From NCBI RefSeq assembly GCF_004331915.1, contig NZ_CP036528.1:1544415-1608414 (forward strand): DNA of 64,000 bases. The letters run 5' to 3'. The position numbers were made by a program, and so were the translations under genes. Shown piece after piece: positions 17,762-27,993 of this stretch. The notes under the pieces were generated by a model. It made no database searches, was not told where the DNA came from, and was given only the letters and a program-made list of their open reading frames with translations. Source of the DNA: Ureibacillus thermophilus. Its GTDB lineage: Bacteria; Bacillota; Bacilli; Bacillales_A; Planococcaceae. The stretch's first letter is position 1. Each line of letters opens with the position of its first letter.

Positions 17762-18403
17762 ATGACACAGTCTGTTGTAATGAATCGTTCATACAGTAAA
17801 AAAGAAGAGTTTTGGAATGCATTAACCCATGGAATTGGCGCACTCTTAACAATTCCAGCATTGATTTTATTAATTGGAAAAGCCCAAAGTACAGGAACGA
17901 AAGTGGAACTTATTAGTTACATTGTTTTTGGAATCTCGATGTTTCTTCTTTACCTCGCATCCACACTGTACCATTCCATTCCAAAACATAAAGTTTTTCT
18001 TAAAAAAATGGATCACAGCTCCATTTTCCTTTTAATTGCGGGAACGTATACACCTGTCGCATTAATTGCCATTGGAGGAACAGCCGGGGGGATGCTTGTA
18101 GGGATTGAATGGGCATTAGCTGTCATTGGAATTATTGTAAAACAATTTTTTGTCCATCGTTTTAAAAGAACATCACTGCTCGTTTACATCAGTATGGGAT
18201 GGCTAGTAATTTTTGTTTTTCAACCAGTCATGGATTATTTGACCATCAAAGGTGTATTGGTGTTATTAGCCGGTGGATTAAGTTATACAATTGGAACGTA
18301 TTTTTACCAAAATAAAAATATCCCTTATAACCATGCGATATGGCATGTATTTGTCATGGTTGGCAGCTTATTCATGTTTTTAGCGATTTATTACTTTTTA
18401 TAA
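17762..18403 (+). CDS. hemolysin III / TrhA-family membrane protein
   Basis: About 213 residues with seven hydrophobic helices, matching the PAQR/hemolysin III family (YplQ/TrhA): NALTHGIGALLTIPAL near the N terminus, ASTLYHSIP, HSSIFLLIAGTYTP and a C-terminal NHAIWHVFVMVGS, with conserved metal-type His and Asp residues. The family is linked to membrane-energy homeostasis; hemolytic activity should not be assumed. The second of two adjacent ATGs has the better spacing from GAGGTG. Confidence 0.9.
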   Translation: MTQSVVMNRSYSKKEEFWNALTHGIGALLTIPALILLIGKAQSTGTKVELISYIVFGISMFLLYLASTLYHSIPKHKVFLKKMDHSSIFLLIAGTYTPVALIAIGGTAGGMLVGIEWALAVIGIIVKQFFVHRFKRTSLLVYISMGWLVIFVFQPVMDYLTIKGVLVLLAGGLSYTIGTYFYQNKNIPYNHAIWHVFVMVGSLFMFLAIYYFL

Positions 18404-18433
18404 AATGTCGTGTATTGGAAGCATTTATAGCAA

Positions 18434-18479
18434 TCGCTCAATCTCTTGATGCACAAGGGGTTGAGTGTTTTTTATTTTT
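18434..18479 (+). terminator. terminator of the hemolysin III gene
   Basis: CGCTCAA and TTGAGTG pair (one G-T) across a 19-nt loop, followed by TTTTTTATTTTT. Confidence 0.75.
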
Positions 18480-18530
18480 GCTAAGTTGTGAAATTTTTCA
18501 CAAATGCAGCTTACTAGTGTACCCAATCCA

Positions 18531-18560
18531 TCAAAAAAGCCCTCTTACAATTTCGAGGGC
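18531..18560 (-). terminator. yqkD terminator
   Basis: Minus strand GCCCTC and GAGGGC form a 6-bp stem with a 10-nt loop followed by six T, just beyond the hydrolase stop codon. Confidence 0.75.
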
Positions 18561-18588
18561 AGCATGAAGAACATATACGGAAAATGGT

Positions 18589-19536
18589 TTAGATTCTCTC
18601 TCTTTCTTTTAATACATATTCTTGCAAAAACTCCCGAACCGTTTCTTCGTATTCCACTGGGTTTTCGTTGAAGGATTGGGCGTGAGCTCCCCGCTCAAAT
18701 AATTTTAATTGTTTCGGACCTTTCTTCAATTCGTACATTTCCTCCGTCATTTTGCACGGAATAAACGCATCAGGAATGCTGTGGATGAAAAGCACAGGTT
18801 TTTCAATATTTTTGACTGCCTCGATGGGTGCGACATTTTTAAAACGGTATCCATCCCGGAAGCGAAGGAAGAAATCTGCTAACTGAATGGGAATGTTTGG
18901 CGAGATGCGAGTGGAATTTTTCACAATATATCTTAAAAGCTCTTCGAAATCTGAAAAAGCGCAGTCGGAAATATAAAAATCTACATGATTTCCAATGGAC
19001 CCAGCATATAATAACATGGTTGCCGCACCCATTGATTCTCCGTGGATGCCTAAAATCGCCTCTTCTCCAATGACGGCCCGGACGGTTTTGACAACTGCCG
19101 CCAAGTCGAACTTCTCATAATAGCCGTAGCTTGTTGTTTTGCCGCCGGATTCCCCGTGTCTTCGATGATCATAAACAAAGGAATTAAATCCAAGTCTTTC
19201 AAACATTCTCGCATATTTGATGGAATTGATTTTATTTTCCGTTACGCCGTGGCAAATAATAACCGTATTTTTTGTAGGGCAAGGCTGCAAAAAGATTCCA
19301 TTAATCGGGTAGCCATTTGGGGAGTCGATGGTGAATTCATCTTTTTTAATGCTGTTAAACCAATTTTCATCGAATCGATTGGCTTTTAGTTCCCTATCTA
19401 AAATAAAATCATCATCTTTTTTCTTGATATACATGAGTAGATTGGTCAATGCAAAGCCGAAAACGGTCGTCAGCACGCTTGCAATGGTTGTAATAATGGT
19501 AGAAAACCATAGAATTTTTCTTTTTTTCTTCTTCAT
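18589..19536 (-). CDS. yqkD: YqkD-type alpha/beta hydrolase
   Basis: A 315-residue alpha/beta hydrolase anchored by one N-terminal transmembrane helix (about residues 9-36). The oxyanion-hole motif ICHGVTE is near 94-100, the nucleophile elbow GESMG puts Ser at 168, and a late Asp (HSIPDAF) and His (GAHAQSF) complete the triad. Substrate unknown. The symbol rests on recalled B. subtilis synteny yqkD-yqkE-yqkF, all three of which occur here. Confidence 0.8.
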   Translation of the reverse strand: MKKKKRKILWFSTIITTIASVLTTVFGFALTNLLMYIKKKDDDFILDRELKANRFDENWFNSIKKDEFTIDSPNGYPINGIFLQPCPTKNTVIICHGVTENKINSIKYARMFERLGFNSFVYDHRRHGESGGKTTSYGYYEKFDLAAVVKTVRAVIGEEAILGIHGESMGAATMLLYAGSIGNHVDFYISDCAFSDFEELLRYIVKNSTRISPNIPIQLADFFLRFRDGYRFKNVAPIEAVKNIEKPVLFIHSIPDAFIPCKMTEEMYELKKGPKQLKLFERGAHAQSFNENPVEYEETVREFLQEYVLKERERI

Positions 19537-19732
19537 AAAGGCACCTCCTTTTTCATTTTTTATGTAGTAGTAGGAAAAGTTTGAAAATATCGTAAATTTT
19601 ATGATAAACTCTTCGAATCATTTGGTAGAATTAAATTACACGGTTTTGTTTATTTTATATTAGTATAATTCTAAGTTAGCAATTTATGCAAAATCGTGAT
19701 GTGATTGTAGACTGAATAAAGGGGAGGAGTTC

Positions 19733-20914
19733 ATGTTGCAAGATGTTGTGATTGTTAGTGCAGTAAGAACTGCCATTGGTTCTTTTCAAGGTTCATTAAA
19801 AGATGTTCCAGCACCAACTTTGGGTTCCATTGTGATTAAAGAAGCTATCCGCCGGGCGGGTATTGAGCCGAATCAAGTGGATGAAGTGATTATGGGAAAT
19901 GTGCTGCAAGCAGGACTCGGTCAAAATCCTGCCCGTCAAGCGGCCATTCAAGCAGGACTTCCTGAAACGGTGCCAGCTATGACAATTAATAAAGTATGCG
20001 GTTCTGGTCTGAAATCCGTGCATCTTGCCGCACAAGCCATTGCAGTGGGGGATGCGGATATTGTGGTAGCTGGCGGTTTTGAAAATATGAGCCAAGCGCC
20101 ATATTTATTAAAAAATGCCCGCACTGGATTTAAAATGGGCGACCAAAACCTGGTGGACAGCATGATTCATGACGGCCTCTGGTGTGCGTTCAATGATTGC
20201 CATATGGGCATCACCGCAGAAAATTTAGCTTCTCAATATCATATTACGCGCGAGGAACAAGATGAGTTCGCAGCCCGTTCACAAGCTCGTGCGGCAAAAG
20301 CCATTGAAGAAGGAAAATTTAAAGAGGAAATCGTACCTGTAGAAATCCCACAACGAAAAGGGGAGCCCATCATTTTTGATACAGATGAATTCGTGCGTCC
20401 TGGCACAACGGTGGAGAAACTATCTGCACTGCGTCCAGCCTTCAAAAAAGATGGCACGGTCACTGCTGGAAACGCTTCCGGCATTAACGACGGAGCAGCA
20501 GCTGTAGTGGTCATGTCCAAGAAAAAAGCGGAAGAACTTGGAATACCGCCTCTAGCTTCCATCGTTTCCAATGCAGCTGTTGGGGTTGACCCTGCTATTA
20601 TGGGAATCGGGCCAGCAGAAGCGGTTCGCAAAGCTTTGAAAAAGGCGGATGTATCTTTAGATCAAATCGATTTAATTGAAGCCAATGAAGCCTTTGCCGC
20701 CCAATCGATAGCTGTGGATCGCGAACTTCACTTTGATGCTGATAAACTAAATGTAAACGGTGGTGCCATTGCCCTTGGTCATCCAATCGGTGCTAGCGGT
20801 GCGCGCATTTTAGTGACGCTTCTTCATGAAATGAAAAGACGCGATGCGAAACTAGGGCTTGCCACTCTTTGCATCGGCGGAGGACAGGGAGTAGCAACCG
20901 TCGTTCAACGATAA
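19733..20914 (+). CDS. acetyl-CoA C-acetyltransferase (thiolase)
   Basis: A 393-residue biosynthetic-type thiolase. The acyl-accepting Cys is at 89 ([12 protein letters not shown]); the C-terminal block has [17 protein letters not shown] with the catalytic His and LCIGGGQG with the second Cys. It condenses two acetyl-CoA to acetoacetyl-CoA. No thiolase lies in the PHA cluster, so this gene is a plausible PhaA supplier, but fatty-acid or isoprenoid roles are equally possible. ATG follows GGGGAGGAG. Confidence 0.94.
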   Translation: MLQDVVIVSAVRTAIGSFQGSLKDVPAPTLGSIVIKEAIRRAGIEPNQVDEVIMGNVLQAGLGQNPARQAAIQAGLPETVPAMTINKVCGSGLKSVHLAAQAIAVGDADIVVAGGFENMSQAPYLLKNARTGFKMGDQNLVDSMIHDGLWCAFNDCHMGITAENLASQYHITREEQDEFAARSQARAAKAIEEGKFKEEIVPVEIPQRKGEPIIFDTDEFVRPGTTVEKLSALRPAFKKDGTVTAGNASGINDGAAAVVVMSKKKAEELGIPPLASIVSNAAVGVDPAIMGIGPAEAVRKALKKADVSLDQIDLIEANEAFAAQSIAVDRELHFDADKLNVNGGAIALGHPIGASGARILVTLLHEMKRRDAKLGLATLCIGGGQGVATVVQR

Positions 20915-20940
20915 AGGTAAAACTAAAGCAGGTGAACAAA

Positions 20941-21192
20941 ATGGCAAAAAAGAAAAAACAATCATCATCTCCAAAAAACGTTGGAAACCATGAAAGAATC
21001 ACCCTTCAAGATCAGCTGAATCAAGAACTATTGGAAAAATTAAAAGCCGCAAAAAAAGAATTGCTTGAAGAAGAAAGAAAAAAAGAGGAAGAGCGGCAAG
21101 CGCGCCTTGAATTTGAAAGAAAACAGCGGGAGAAAAATATGAGTTTTGAAGAATTGCTTGAAAAGTATGGAAATCTGGGATCCAAATATTAA
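20941..21192 (+). CDS. yqkE: YqkE-like DUF3886 protein
   Basis: An 83-residue, highly charged helical protein: a Lys-rich start (MAKKKKQSSSPKN), a Glu/Lys/Arg coiled-coil (LKAAKKELLEEERKKEEERQ) and a conserved SFEELLEKYG tail. This is the DUF3886/YqkE pattern; function unknown. It sits 26 bp behind the thiolase and is probably co-transcribed. The start after GCAGGTGAACAAA is preferred over an upstream in-frame ATG inside the thiolase. Confidence 0.8.
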   Translation: MAKKKKQSSSPKNVGNHERITLQDQLNQELLEKLKAAKKELLEEERKKEEERQARLEFERKQREKNMSFEELLEKYGNLGSKY

Positions 21193-21197
21193 TAATG

Positions 21198-21241
21198 AAA
21201 AAGAGCGAAGGAATAGTTTCCCATTCGCTCTTTTTCTTTTT
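21198..21241 (+). terminator. terminator after yqkE
   Basis: AAAAAGAGCGAA and TTCGCTCTTTTT form a stem with a T run. A's upstream make it potentially bidirectional for the converging permease. Confidence 0.85.
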
Positions 21242-21306
21242 GGAAAAGGAACATCATAAAGGGGTTCGCCCTATTGTCTTGGAATGCAAAAAACACGCCC
21301 ATCCCA

Positions 21307-22647
21307 TTAATGGTTTTTGAAAAGGGCGTATGTAATAAACAGCAGGATAAACCAGATAGGTGTAAAAATCACGGCTGTTCTCGTTTCTTCAGAAATCAGC
21401 ATAATGATTAACACCGTAGCAAAGAATGCGAGAATAACATAGTTGATGAACGGTGCAAAGGGTGCTTTAAACTTGGATTTTTGATGCAAATCAGGGTGTT
21501 TCTTCATATAAAGTATGTGTGAAATTAAAATAATGCTCCACACCCAAATAAAACAGATGGCGCTGATGGTTGTCACAACACTAAAAGCAGTTTCCGGAAT
21601 GATATAGCTTAAGAATGCTCCGATGGAAAGAACAATGGAGGACACAATCAAGGCATTGCCTGGAACAAAGTTTTTATTTAAAGTGGAAAGAATTTTAGGA
21701 CCTTGTTTGTTCTTGCTCAAATTGTACATCATCCGGCTTGTGGAGAATAAACCGCTGTTTCCGGCAGAGGCTGCAGATGTCAATACAACAAAATTGATGA
21801 TGCCGCTCGCAACCGGAATTCCAGCCAACGAAAATACTTGTACAAACGGACTGTTGGCTGCGCTTAACTCTGTCCAAGGGGTAATGCATAAAATAACGAA
21901 AATGGCGCCTACATAAAACAGTAAAATTCGAAGGGGAATTTTATTAATGGCTGAAGGAATATTTTTCTCTGGATTGGAAGTTTCCGCAGCAGCCACTCCC
22001 ACCAGTTCAACCCCTACAAAAGCAAAAACGACCATTTGGAAAGCAAACAAAAACCCAGTTAGGCCATTTGGAAACCATCCGCCGTAATTCCAAATGTTGC
22101 TTAATGACACAACGCCGTTATCCGTTTCAAAACCGATAACGAGCATGAAAAGGCCGATAGCGATTAAAGCAAGGATGGTAATGACTTTGATTAAAGCAAA
22201 CCAAAATTCCAGTTCACCAAACAGTTTTACTGTTAATAGATTTAATAAAAGCAAGAGGATAATGGCAATGAGCGATGGAATCCATTGCGGAATGTCAAAC
22301 CAATAGCGGACATATACACCTACTGCTATAACATCAGCCATGGCCGTCATAATCCAGCAAAACCAATACGTCCAGCCTGTAACATAGCCTGCCCAAGGAC
22401 CGATATAGTCTGTGGCAAAATCGGTGAAAGATTGATAGCCGGAATTGGAAAGCAGCAGTTCGCCGAGGGAACGCATCACAAAAAAAACAGCCGTCCCCAC
22501 TATTAAATAGACCAATAGAATGGATGGCCCGGCCTTGGAAATGGAGGCACCGGACCCTAAAAACAATCCGGTTCCAATGGTTCCCCCGATGGCAATTAAT
22601 TGAACATGCCGATTCTTTAAATCTCTTTTTAATTCTTTCTGTTCCAT
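21307..22647 (-). CDS. APC-family amino-acid permease (CycA/AapA-like)
   Basis: A 446-residue transporter with 12 predicted helices. The first helix carries the APC substrate motif (LIAIGGTIGTGLFLGSG), and a second signature, GVAAAETSNPEKNIPSAI, follows mid-protein. Overall layout resembles the D-Ala/D-Ser/Gly (CycA) and lysine/GABA branch; exact substrate cannot be assigned. It is monocistronic with a clear GGGGG-type ribosome site. Confidence 0.87.
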   Translation of the reverse strand: MEQKELKRDLKNRHVQLIAIGGTIGTGLFLGSGASISKAGPSILLVYLIVGTAVFFVMRSLGELLLSNSGYQSFTDFATDYIGPWAGYVTGWTYWFCWIMTAMADVIAVGVYVRYWFDIPQWIPSLIAIILLLLLNLLTVKLFGELEFWFALIKVITILALIAIGLFMLVIGFETDNGVVSLSNIWNYGGWFPNGLTGFLFAFQMVVFAFVGVELVGVAAAETSNPEKNIPSAINKIPLRILLFYVGAIFVILCITPWTELSAANSPFVQVFSLAGIPVASGIINFVVLTSAASAGNSGLFSTSRMMYNLSKNKQGPKILSTLNKNFVPGNALIVSSIVLSIGAFLSYIIPETAFSVVTTISAICFIWVWSIILISHILYMKKHPDLHQKSKFKAPFAPFINYVILAFFATVLIIMLISEETRTAVIFTPIWFILLFITYALFKNH

Positions 22648-22900
22648 TTTGTAGCCCCCAGAAACTAGAATGCAAGAAGAATGAATCCGCCTTGCATCCA
22701 GTTATCATTATTATTAAACAAAAATATCATTTTTCTTGATAACAACTCCAAGATTTTATCAGTAAACTATTTTTATTTCAATATAAAGGTATTATTTTGC
22801 ATAAAAAGAATAATATAAGTAGAATTTTTCTGAAGGAACCAAAATTTTTATTACCACAAAAATATTTTAAAATAATTTAGAAAATTCAATTCAAGCAAAA

Positions 22901-22923
22901 AAAACCTCCAGAACACTCTGGAG
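22901..22923 (-). terminator. vanZ-like gene terminator
   Basis: Minus strand CCTCCAGA, a 4-nt loop and TCTGGAGG, followed by eight T, a few bases beyond the stop codon. Confidence 0.93.
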
Positions 22924-22930
22924 GCTTATA

Positions 22931-23416
22931 TTAATGATTCTTTCGAATGAAGGAATCTCGAATAAAAAAATAGCATTTGATAAAAAGAAGGAAGGTGATT
23001 GCTCCTGCAGTGTCGAGCAATACATCTTGAAAAACACCTGTCCGTCCTTCAACGAGGGTTTGATTGTATTCATCTAACATAGCAATGAAAAACGTACAAA
23101 CGCAAGAAATAACCGCAGAAAAACTCCATCGCAATTTCCTAAATAGCAAATACAAGAGTGCGGCAACCATTCCGTAACCTAAAAAATGCATCGCTTTGCG
23201 AATTAAAAATTCAACAAAATAGTAGTAGCCTCTTGTTTCAATGGATATCGTCCGACCCCAGTAGTTCACTTCAATTTTGCTTAACACGTCATAAAAGGGC
23301 TGGTCGTGAAGGATTTCCCTCAATTCTGGAACAATCGTCTGCTGTTCATAAGGCATGCTAGATAAATAATATAAAACAAGGAGCGCGATGATTACAAAAA
23401 ACAAATATTTTTTCAT
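22931..23416 (-). CDS. VanZ-family membrane protein
   Basis: A 161-residue protein with four hydrophobic segments and the VanZ landmarks: RKAMHFLGYGMVAALLY and AMLDEYNQTLVEGRTGVFQD (the conserved DExxQ...GR element) followed by a DTAG motif. VanZ itself gives low teicoplanin resistance, but most chromosomal members have no known role. Its start overlaps the aldo/keto reductase stop by four bases (ATGA), so the two are co-translated. Confidence 0.9.
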   Translation of the reverse strand: MKKYLFFVIIALLVLYYLSSMPYEQQTIVPELREILHDQPFYDVLSKIEVNYWGRTISIETRGYYYFVEFLIRKAMHFLGYGMVAALLYLLFRKLRWSFSAVISCVCTFFIAMLDEYNQTLVEGRTGVFQDVLLDTAGAITFLLFIKCYFFIRDSFIRKNH

Positions 23417-24312
23417 CGGTGATCGGTGTAAATATTTTGTTTAGTAATGGTTTGTATGAAAGAAAGGCCTTGAATAGTTTGTGCTTCCTCATAAGCCTTA
23501 ATATTTGTCAGCAGCTGTTCCTTTGTTCTCGCTCCAACGACAATAGATGCAACAGCAGGCTGGCTTAAATTGAAGGCGATAGCAGCTTTATGGACGGAGC
23601 CGAATTCCTTTTCGATTTTTTCTAAAATTGAAACGAGCTCCTCTTTAGAATAGTTTAAATAGGAGTTGATTTTTTCCACCCGTCTTTTCCATTCATTCGT
23701 CAATAATCCTTGTGCGATAGAGCCTCTTGTGACAACCGAAACTTTCTTTTCTTCAAAAAACGGGAAAAATTCTTCCGGACGGCGGTCGAAAATACTGTAT
23801 TGCATCATATTTGAAATTCCGTTGCTTTTTTCAAAAAACGGCTGAAACACATTTGGACGAATGGAGGAAATGCCGTATTCGCGGATGAGGCCTTCTTGTT
23901 TTAATTTTTCAAAGGTTTCAATGATGTCGTCCCACGGATCGTCAATGGTGCCCCCATGAAGTTGATATAAATCGATATAATCGGTTTTTAATCGGCGGAG
24001 GCTGTCTTTGATGCCTTCTTCGATATGCTCTTTTGAGGCATCCCAGTACCAGCCGTCACCCATTTCATTCCAGCGGTTTCCCACTTTTGTGGCGATGTAG
24101 ACTTGATCGCGGTAAGGTTTTAAACATTCCCCGACAACTTCTTCATTGACGCCTTTATCATAAAGATCTGCCGTATCAAAATAATTGATGCCGTGCTCAA
24201 GGGCGGCTTCAATCACTGGTCTTGCCTCGTCCACTGATGTCGGCAGAGACATGCATCCTAAACTAAGTTCAGAAATTTCAAAAGCGCTTGATCCTAATCT
24301 TCTTTTTCTCAT
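23413..24312 (-). CDS. yqkF: YqkF-like aldo/keto reductase
   Basis: About 299 residues. Starting at MRKRRLGSSAFEISELSLGC after a GGGGGATTCC ribosome site, it shows the AKR catalytic set: Asp-Tyr in YFDTADLYDKG, Lys in YIATKVGN and His in DLYQLHGG. NAD(P)H-dependent reduction of an unknown carbonyl is expected. It overlaps the vanZ-like gene. The symbol is by synteny with yqkD and yqkE. Confidence 0.85.
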   Translation of the reverse strand: MRKRRLGSSAFEISELSLGCMSLPTSVDEARPVIEAALEHGINYFDTADLYDKGVNEEVVGECLKPYRDQVYIATKVGNRWNEMGDGWYWDASKEHIEEGIKDSLRRLKTDYIDLYQLHGGTIDDPWDDIIETFEKLKQEGLIREYGISSIRPNVFQPFFEKSNGISNMMQYSIFDRRPEEFFPFFEEKKVSVVTRGSIAQGLLTNEWKRRVEKINSYLNYSKEELVSILEKIEKEFGSVHKAAIAFNLSQPAVASIVVGARTKEQLLTNIKAYEEAQTIQGLSFIQTITKQNIYTDHR

Positions 24313-24401
24313 GGAATCCCCCGCATTCTTTCGTTTTCTCTCACTTATGGTCATAAAAAAATTATCATAAAACGCATTCAAAAGCTAGCAATAGCAAGGG
24401 A

Positions 24402-24602
24402 ATGGAGAATACGGATCATTCATTTAAATTAAACGCCCATCATGAGCACTATCTATCTTTCAATAAAGAGGTTGAATCATTGCCGAATCCGAGAATCCCA
24501 TTGAAAGAACCGCAGCGAATCGTTGCGAATTATCGTGAAAAATCAGCTGAAATCAAAGAAAAGATGGCCCGATTGAAAAAAAGTTGGATTCGGCAAAATT
24601 GA
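24402..24602 (+). CDS. small hypothetical protein
   Basis: A 66-residue hydrophilic frame (FKLNAHHEHYLSFNKEVESL then PNPRIPLKEP and a Lys-rich helix). I do not recognise it. The only ribosome-like sequence (AAGGG) is two bases from the ATG, which is poor. It occupies the position yqkK holds after yqkF in B. subtilis, but that is only a positional hint. The following 460 bp to the helicase show a 9-bp hairpin (CGCGGAATG/CATTCCGCG, 24654-24680) and nothing else. Confidence 0.5.
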   Translation: MENTDHSFKLNAHHEHYLSFNKEVESLPNPRIPLKEPQRIVANYREKSAEIKEKMARLKKSWIRQN

Positions 24603-25064
24603 AAAGCTTTGAAGCAATGGGGCTTGGAAATACATTTTCAATTAAGGCTATCCACGCGGAATGGGAAAAACTCATTCCGCGATTGAATATGGGACGGTAG
24701 AGCAATTGATGATATGCTTTCCCATTTTTTGAAATACCCAAAATGGGACTTCAGGATGGGATGATTGCATTATAGTAAATTGGAAGGGAATACTTTTGGA
24801 GATTATTTCGCATAAAGGTAATCAGATTCTTCAAAAACTTTCTAAAGAGCATACCTAATTTCGAAGCACACTTATTATTTTATTCTATTAGAAAAGGTTG
24901 AATCGAATAGGTAGCTTTCTTCTTGTTAGACATTCGAGAATAATGGTGGGAAGAAAATGAGACTTAAAAAACATTGTCATTTATTGCCGAATGTCCGATG
25001 TTGTAAAATAATGTAAAACATAATAAAAGTAATAGTGGGATTTTACATTTGGGAGGTCTAATGA

Positions 25065-26459
25065 GTGACAACACCATATCAGAGCAAATACTTTGCTTAT
25101 GAATTAACGAAACAAAATTCCTCACATTCGATAGGGCGGTTAAGTCAATCACTCATTAATGCGACGGTTGATTTAAATCCACATCAGGTGGAAGCAGCTT
25201 TATTCGCCTTTCGTGCTCCATTAGAGAGGGGAGCTATCTTAGCGGATGAAGTAGGATTAGGAAAAACAATTGAAGCGGGACTTATTATTAGTCAATTGTG
25301 GGCAGAAAGAAAGCGGAATATTCTTATTATCGTGCCACCTCCACTAAGAAAACAATGGAATCAAGAACTTTGGGAAAAGTTTTATATCCCATCTATTATT
25401 CTAGAAAGTAAAAACTTCAACGAGATGGTACGTTCTGGTCATCGGAATCCTTTCTTGCAACAAGATCAAATTGTGATCACTTCGTATCAATACGCTCGAA
25501 ATAAAGCGGATATGCTACAAAAAGTAAATTGGGATTTAATTGTCTTTGACGAAGCGCATCGTATGCGGAATGTGTATAAAAAATCAAATAAAATTGGACG
25601 TACATTGAGAGCGGCAACAGCTGGTTATCCGAAAATCTTATTGACGGCGACGCCATTACAAAACTCTTTAATGGAATTATACGGGCTTATTAGCTTTATC
25701 GACCCTCATATTTTTGGAGATGAAACAACGTTTAGACGTCAATTTGCCCGCGGCACGAAAGAAATGTCGGAAATGGATTTTATTGATTTAAAGCAACGTA
25801 TTAAGCCTGTTTGTCATCGTACGTTAAGACGGCAAGTTACCGAGTATGTGAATTATACACAGCGTATTCCGATTACTCAGGAGTTTATGCCAACGAATGC
25901 GGAATGGGAATTATACGAAAAAGTATCTGCGTACTTGCAGAGAGAACAACTTTTTGCGTTACCGACAAGCCAAAGGGCATTAATGACATTAGTTGTCCGG
26001 AAATTGCTGGCATCTTCTTCCTTCGCTATTTCTGACACATTGCTTTCTCTAATTAAACGACTTGAGCAGTTACTACTGGAACTAGAGCGAGGAAAAACAG
26101 AAATAGCCGCAGAGCATTCGGACGTTTATGCAGATGTAGATGAATTTGATGATACAATGGAAGAGTGGGGAGAAGAGGAACAGTCATCATACATAGGTGA
26201 ATTATCGCTAGATGAAATGAAACGCCTTATTCAAGAAGAAAAACAAGAATTAGAAGCATATTACTTGCTAGCTAAATCGATTAAAGAAAATTCAAAAGCG
26301 GAAGCATTGTTAATTGCGCTTGAAAAAGGATTTGAGAAATTAAGAATGCTAGGTGCAAATGAAAAGGCGGTGATTTTTACAGAATCACGAAGAACGCAAG
26401 CTTATTTACGTGAATTTCTCGAGCGCAACGGCTACGCTGGCAAGATTGTATTTTCGTAA
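25065..26459 (+). pseudogene. SNF2-family helicase, C-terminally truncated
   Basis: A 464-residue remnant of a SNF2/HepA-type ATPase of the kind found in restriction-like defence loci. Walker A is at 61-68 (DEVGLGKT), the Walker B box is VFDEAHRM, and motif III is LLTATPLQ. The second RecA-like helicase domain has barely begun (AVIFTESRRTQAYLREFLER) when the frame stops, so about half the expected length is missing. Start is GTG after GGGAGG. The next sequence is the tail of a different protein, implying a deletion fused two genes. Confidence 0.8.
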
Positions 26460-26543
26460 ATATTAATATATTTAATATTTCTAAGATAAATAGTGAAGTA
26501 AGAGGCGGAAAATCACCAAAAATTAAGCGTTTAAGTGAGTAGA

Positions 26544-27697
26544 AAAATATTGCGGAATCCGTTGTAAGAGTCATTGCCAAGCAACAAACGTTATATAGTT
26601 CTAAACAACTAAAAGATCCTGCCGTTCAACAACAAATTATTAAAGAAGTTAGTGAAACTTATACGGTATCTCAGTTGTCTTTATTTGAAGAAGAGCCTCA
26701 AAAAATGGTTGAAGAAATGGTTGCAAAAGCAGTCGAGTTACTTCCTGATTTGTCTATTGAAATTCCGCGAATTATTTTGCAACCGACCGAAGAAATTTCA
26801 TGGGGCTATCAAGATTTTGATTTAGATTGCAGCTTGATTCCGAAACTGCAACCAGTTGCTGAAAATATTTTGATTGAGCATTTGCGTACTCATCAAAGAG
26901 AAGTGTTACAAATTAAAAAAGATGTAAATACAACAGAAGAGCGTTTAGAAGATTATCTTGTCTTTCACCTAATGGATTATCCGGCTGTTTCTTATGAAGA
27001 TCATGCTGAGTTGTTGTATAAGCTGTCAGGCCAGTTGATTTCTTATCTTCGCAGTTATTTAAAAACAGAAGATGAAGTAAAAAATGTCGTTGTTTACAAT
27101 CAAAAACGTTTCGCACAGTTGATTTATGGGCAGATGAAAGAACATTATTATGAAGAGCCGACAAATTATGAGGTCATCGTTCGAGTTGGTTTTGATACAT
27201 TAAAAAGCAGCAACGTAGCCGTGGACACCAATGAGGAAGTACGTGATTTTCGACAGCCAGTAGCAAATAAAGCGGCGATTCGCAGCATGTGCTTTGGTGG
27301 CTTTAAAAAATGTTTATATCGAACACAAAAATTTGAATCTGACGCTGAACGAAAATTTGCGGTCATTTGTGAAAGCGATCCGTCTGTTTTAAAATGGCTG
27401 AAACCAACGCAAAATCATATCAAAATTTACTATAATCAAACACAAGCATACATCCCGGATTTCATTGTTGAAACAGATGAAAAAATGTATTTATGCGAAA
27501 TCAAGGCAACAAACAGAATCGAAGAAGACCAAGAAGTTGCTCTGAAAGCGCAAGCTGCCATCACATGGTGCCAACACGCTTCCAAGCACGCCCTCGAAAA
27601 TGGAGGAAAGGAATGGGTTTACTTATTAATTCCGCATGATGATGTCGATTCGAACAAGACAATTAAGGGATTAGAAGCAATTTATAAAGAAAATTAG
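26544..27697 (+). pseudogene. C-terminal remnant of a type III-like restriction (Res) subunit
   Basis: The open frame begins just after a stop, without a start codon, and runs about 384 codons. The C terminus holds a PD-(D/E)XK-like nuclease core: AYIPDFIVETDEKMYLCEIKAT gives D...E-x-K (key residues Asp in PDF and Glu-Lys in EIK). The N-terminal helicase expected of Res subunits is absent. Together with the truncated SNF2 gene it suggests loss of a middle block that probably also held a methyltransferase. Confidence 0.72.
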
Positions 27698-27776
27698 TGT
27701 AAATTATGCATTTTGACGGTAAACCCGAAATATGAGAGATAAATAAAAAACTCTCCCCTTCTAGTCTATACGACGA

Positions 27777-27823
27777 ATAGCCCTTCAATCCCAATGTTTT
27801 TCGGGATTGAGGGCTATTTTGCC
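27777..27823 (+). terminator. terminator between Res remnant and hsdM
   Basis: ATAGCCCTTCAATCCC and GGGATTGAGGGCTAT pair with one bulge across a loop of about 10 nt, followed by TTTTGCC. Confidence 0.75.
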
Positions 27824-27993
27824 ATTGCAAATTTTTCACGAATTGTTTTAGACCATGGCAAATAAAGATTTAAATTTTTCTGTCTGTTGATGGATTGGTA
27901 AACGAGGGAGATCCGACAACACTTTTACTTAAGTATTGATAAAATATATACCATTTTTTCATCCAAACTTAAGGCTTATTTAGGAGGATCATC

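Noticed and set aside
24654..24680. Hairpin CGCGGAATG/CATTCCGCG as a terminator
   Set aside because: No T run on either strand and no gene ending immediately upstream; left as an unexplained stem.
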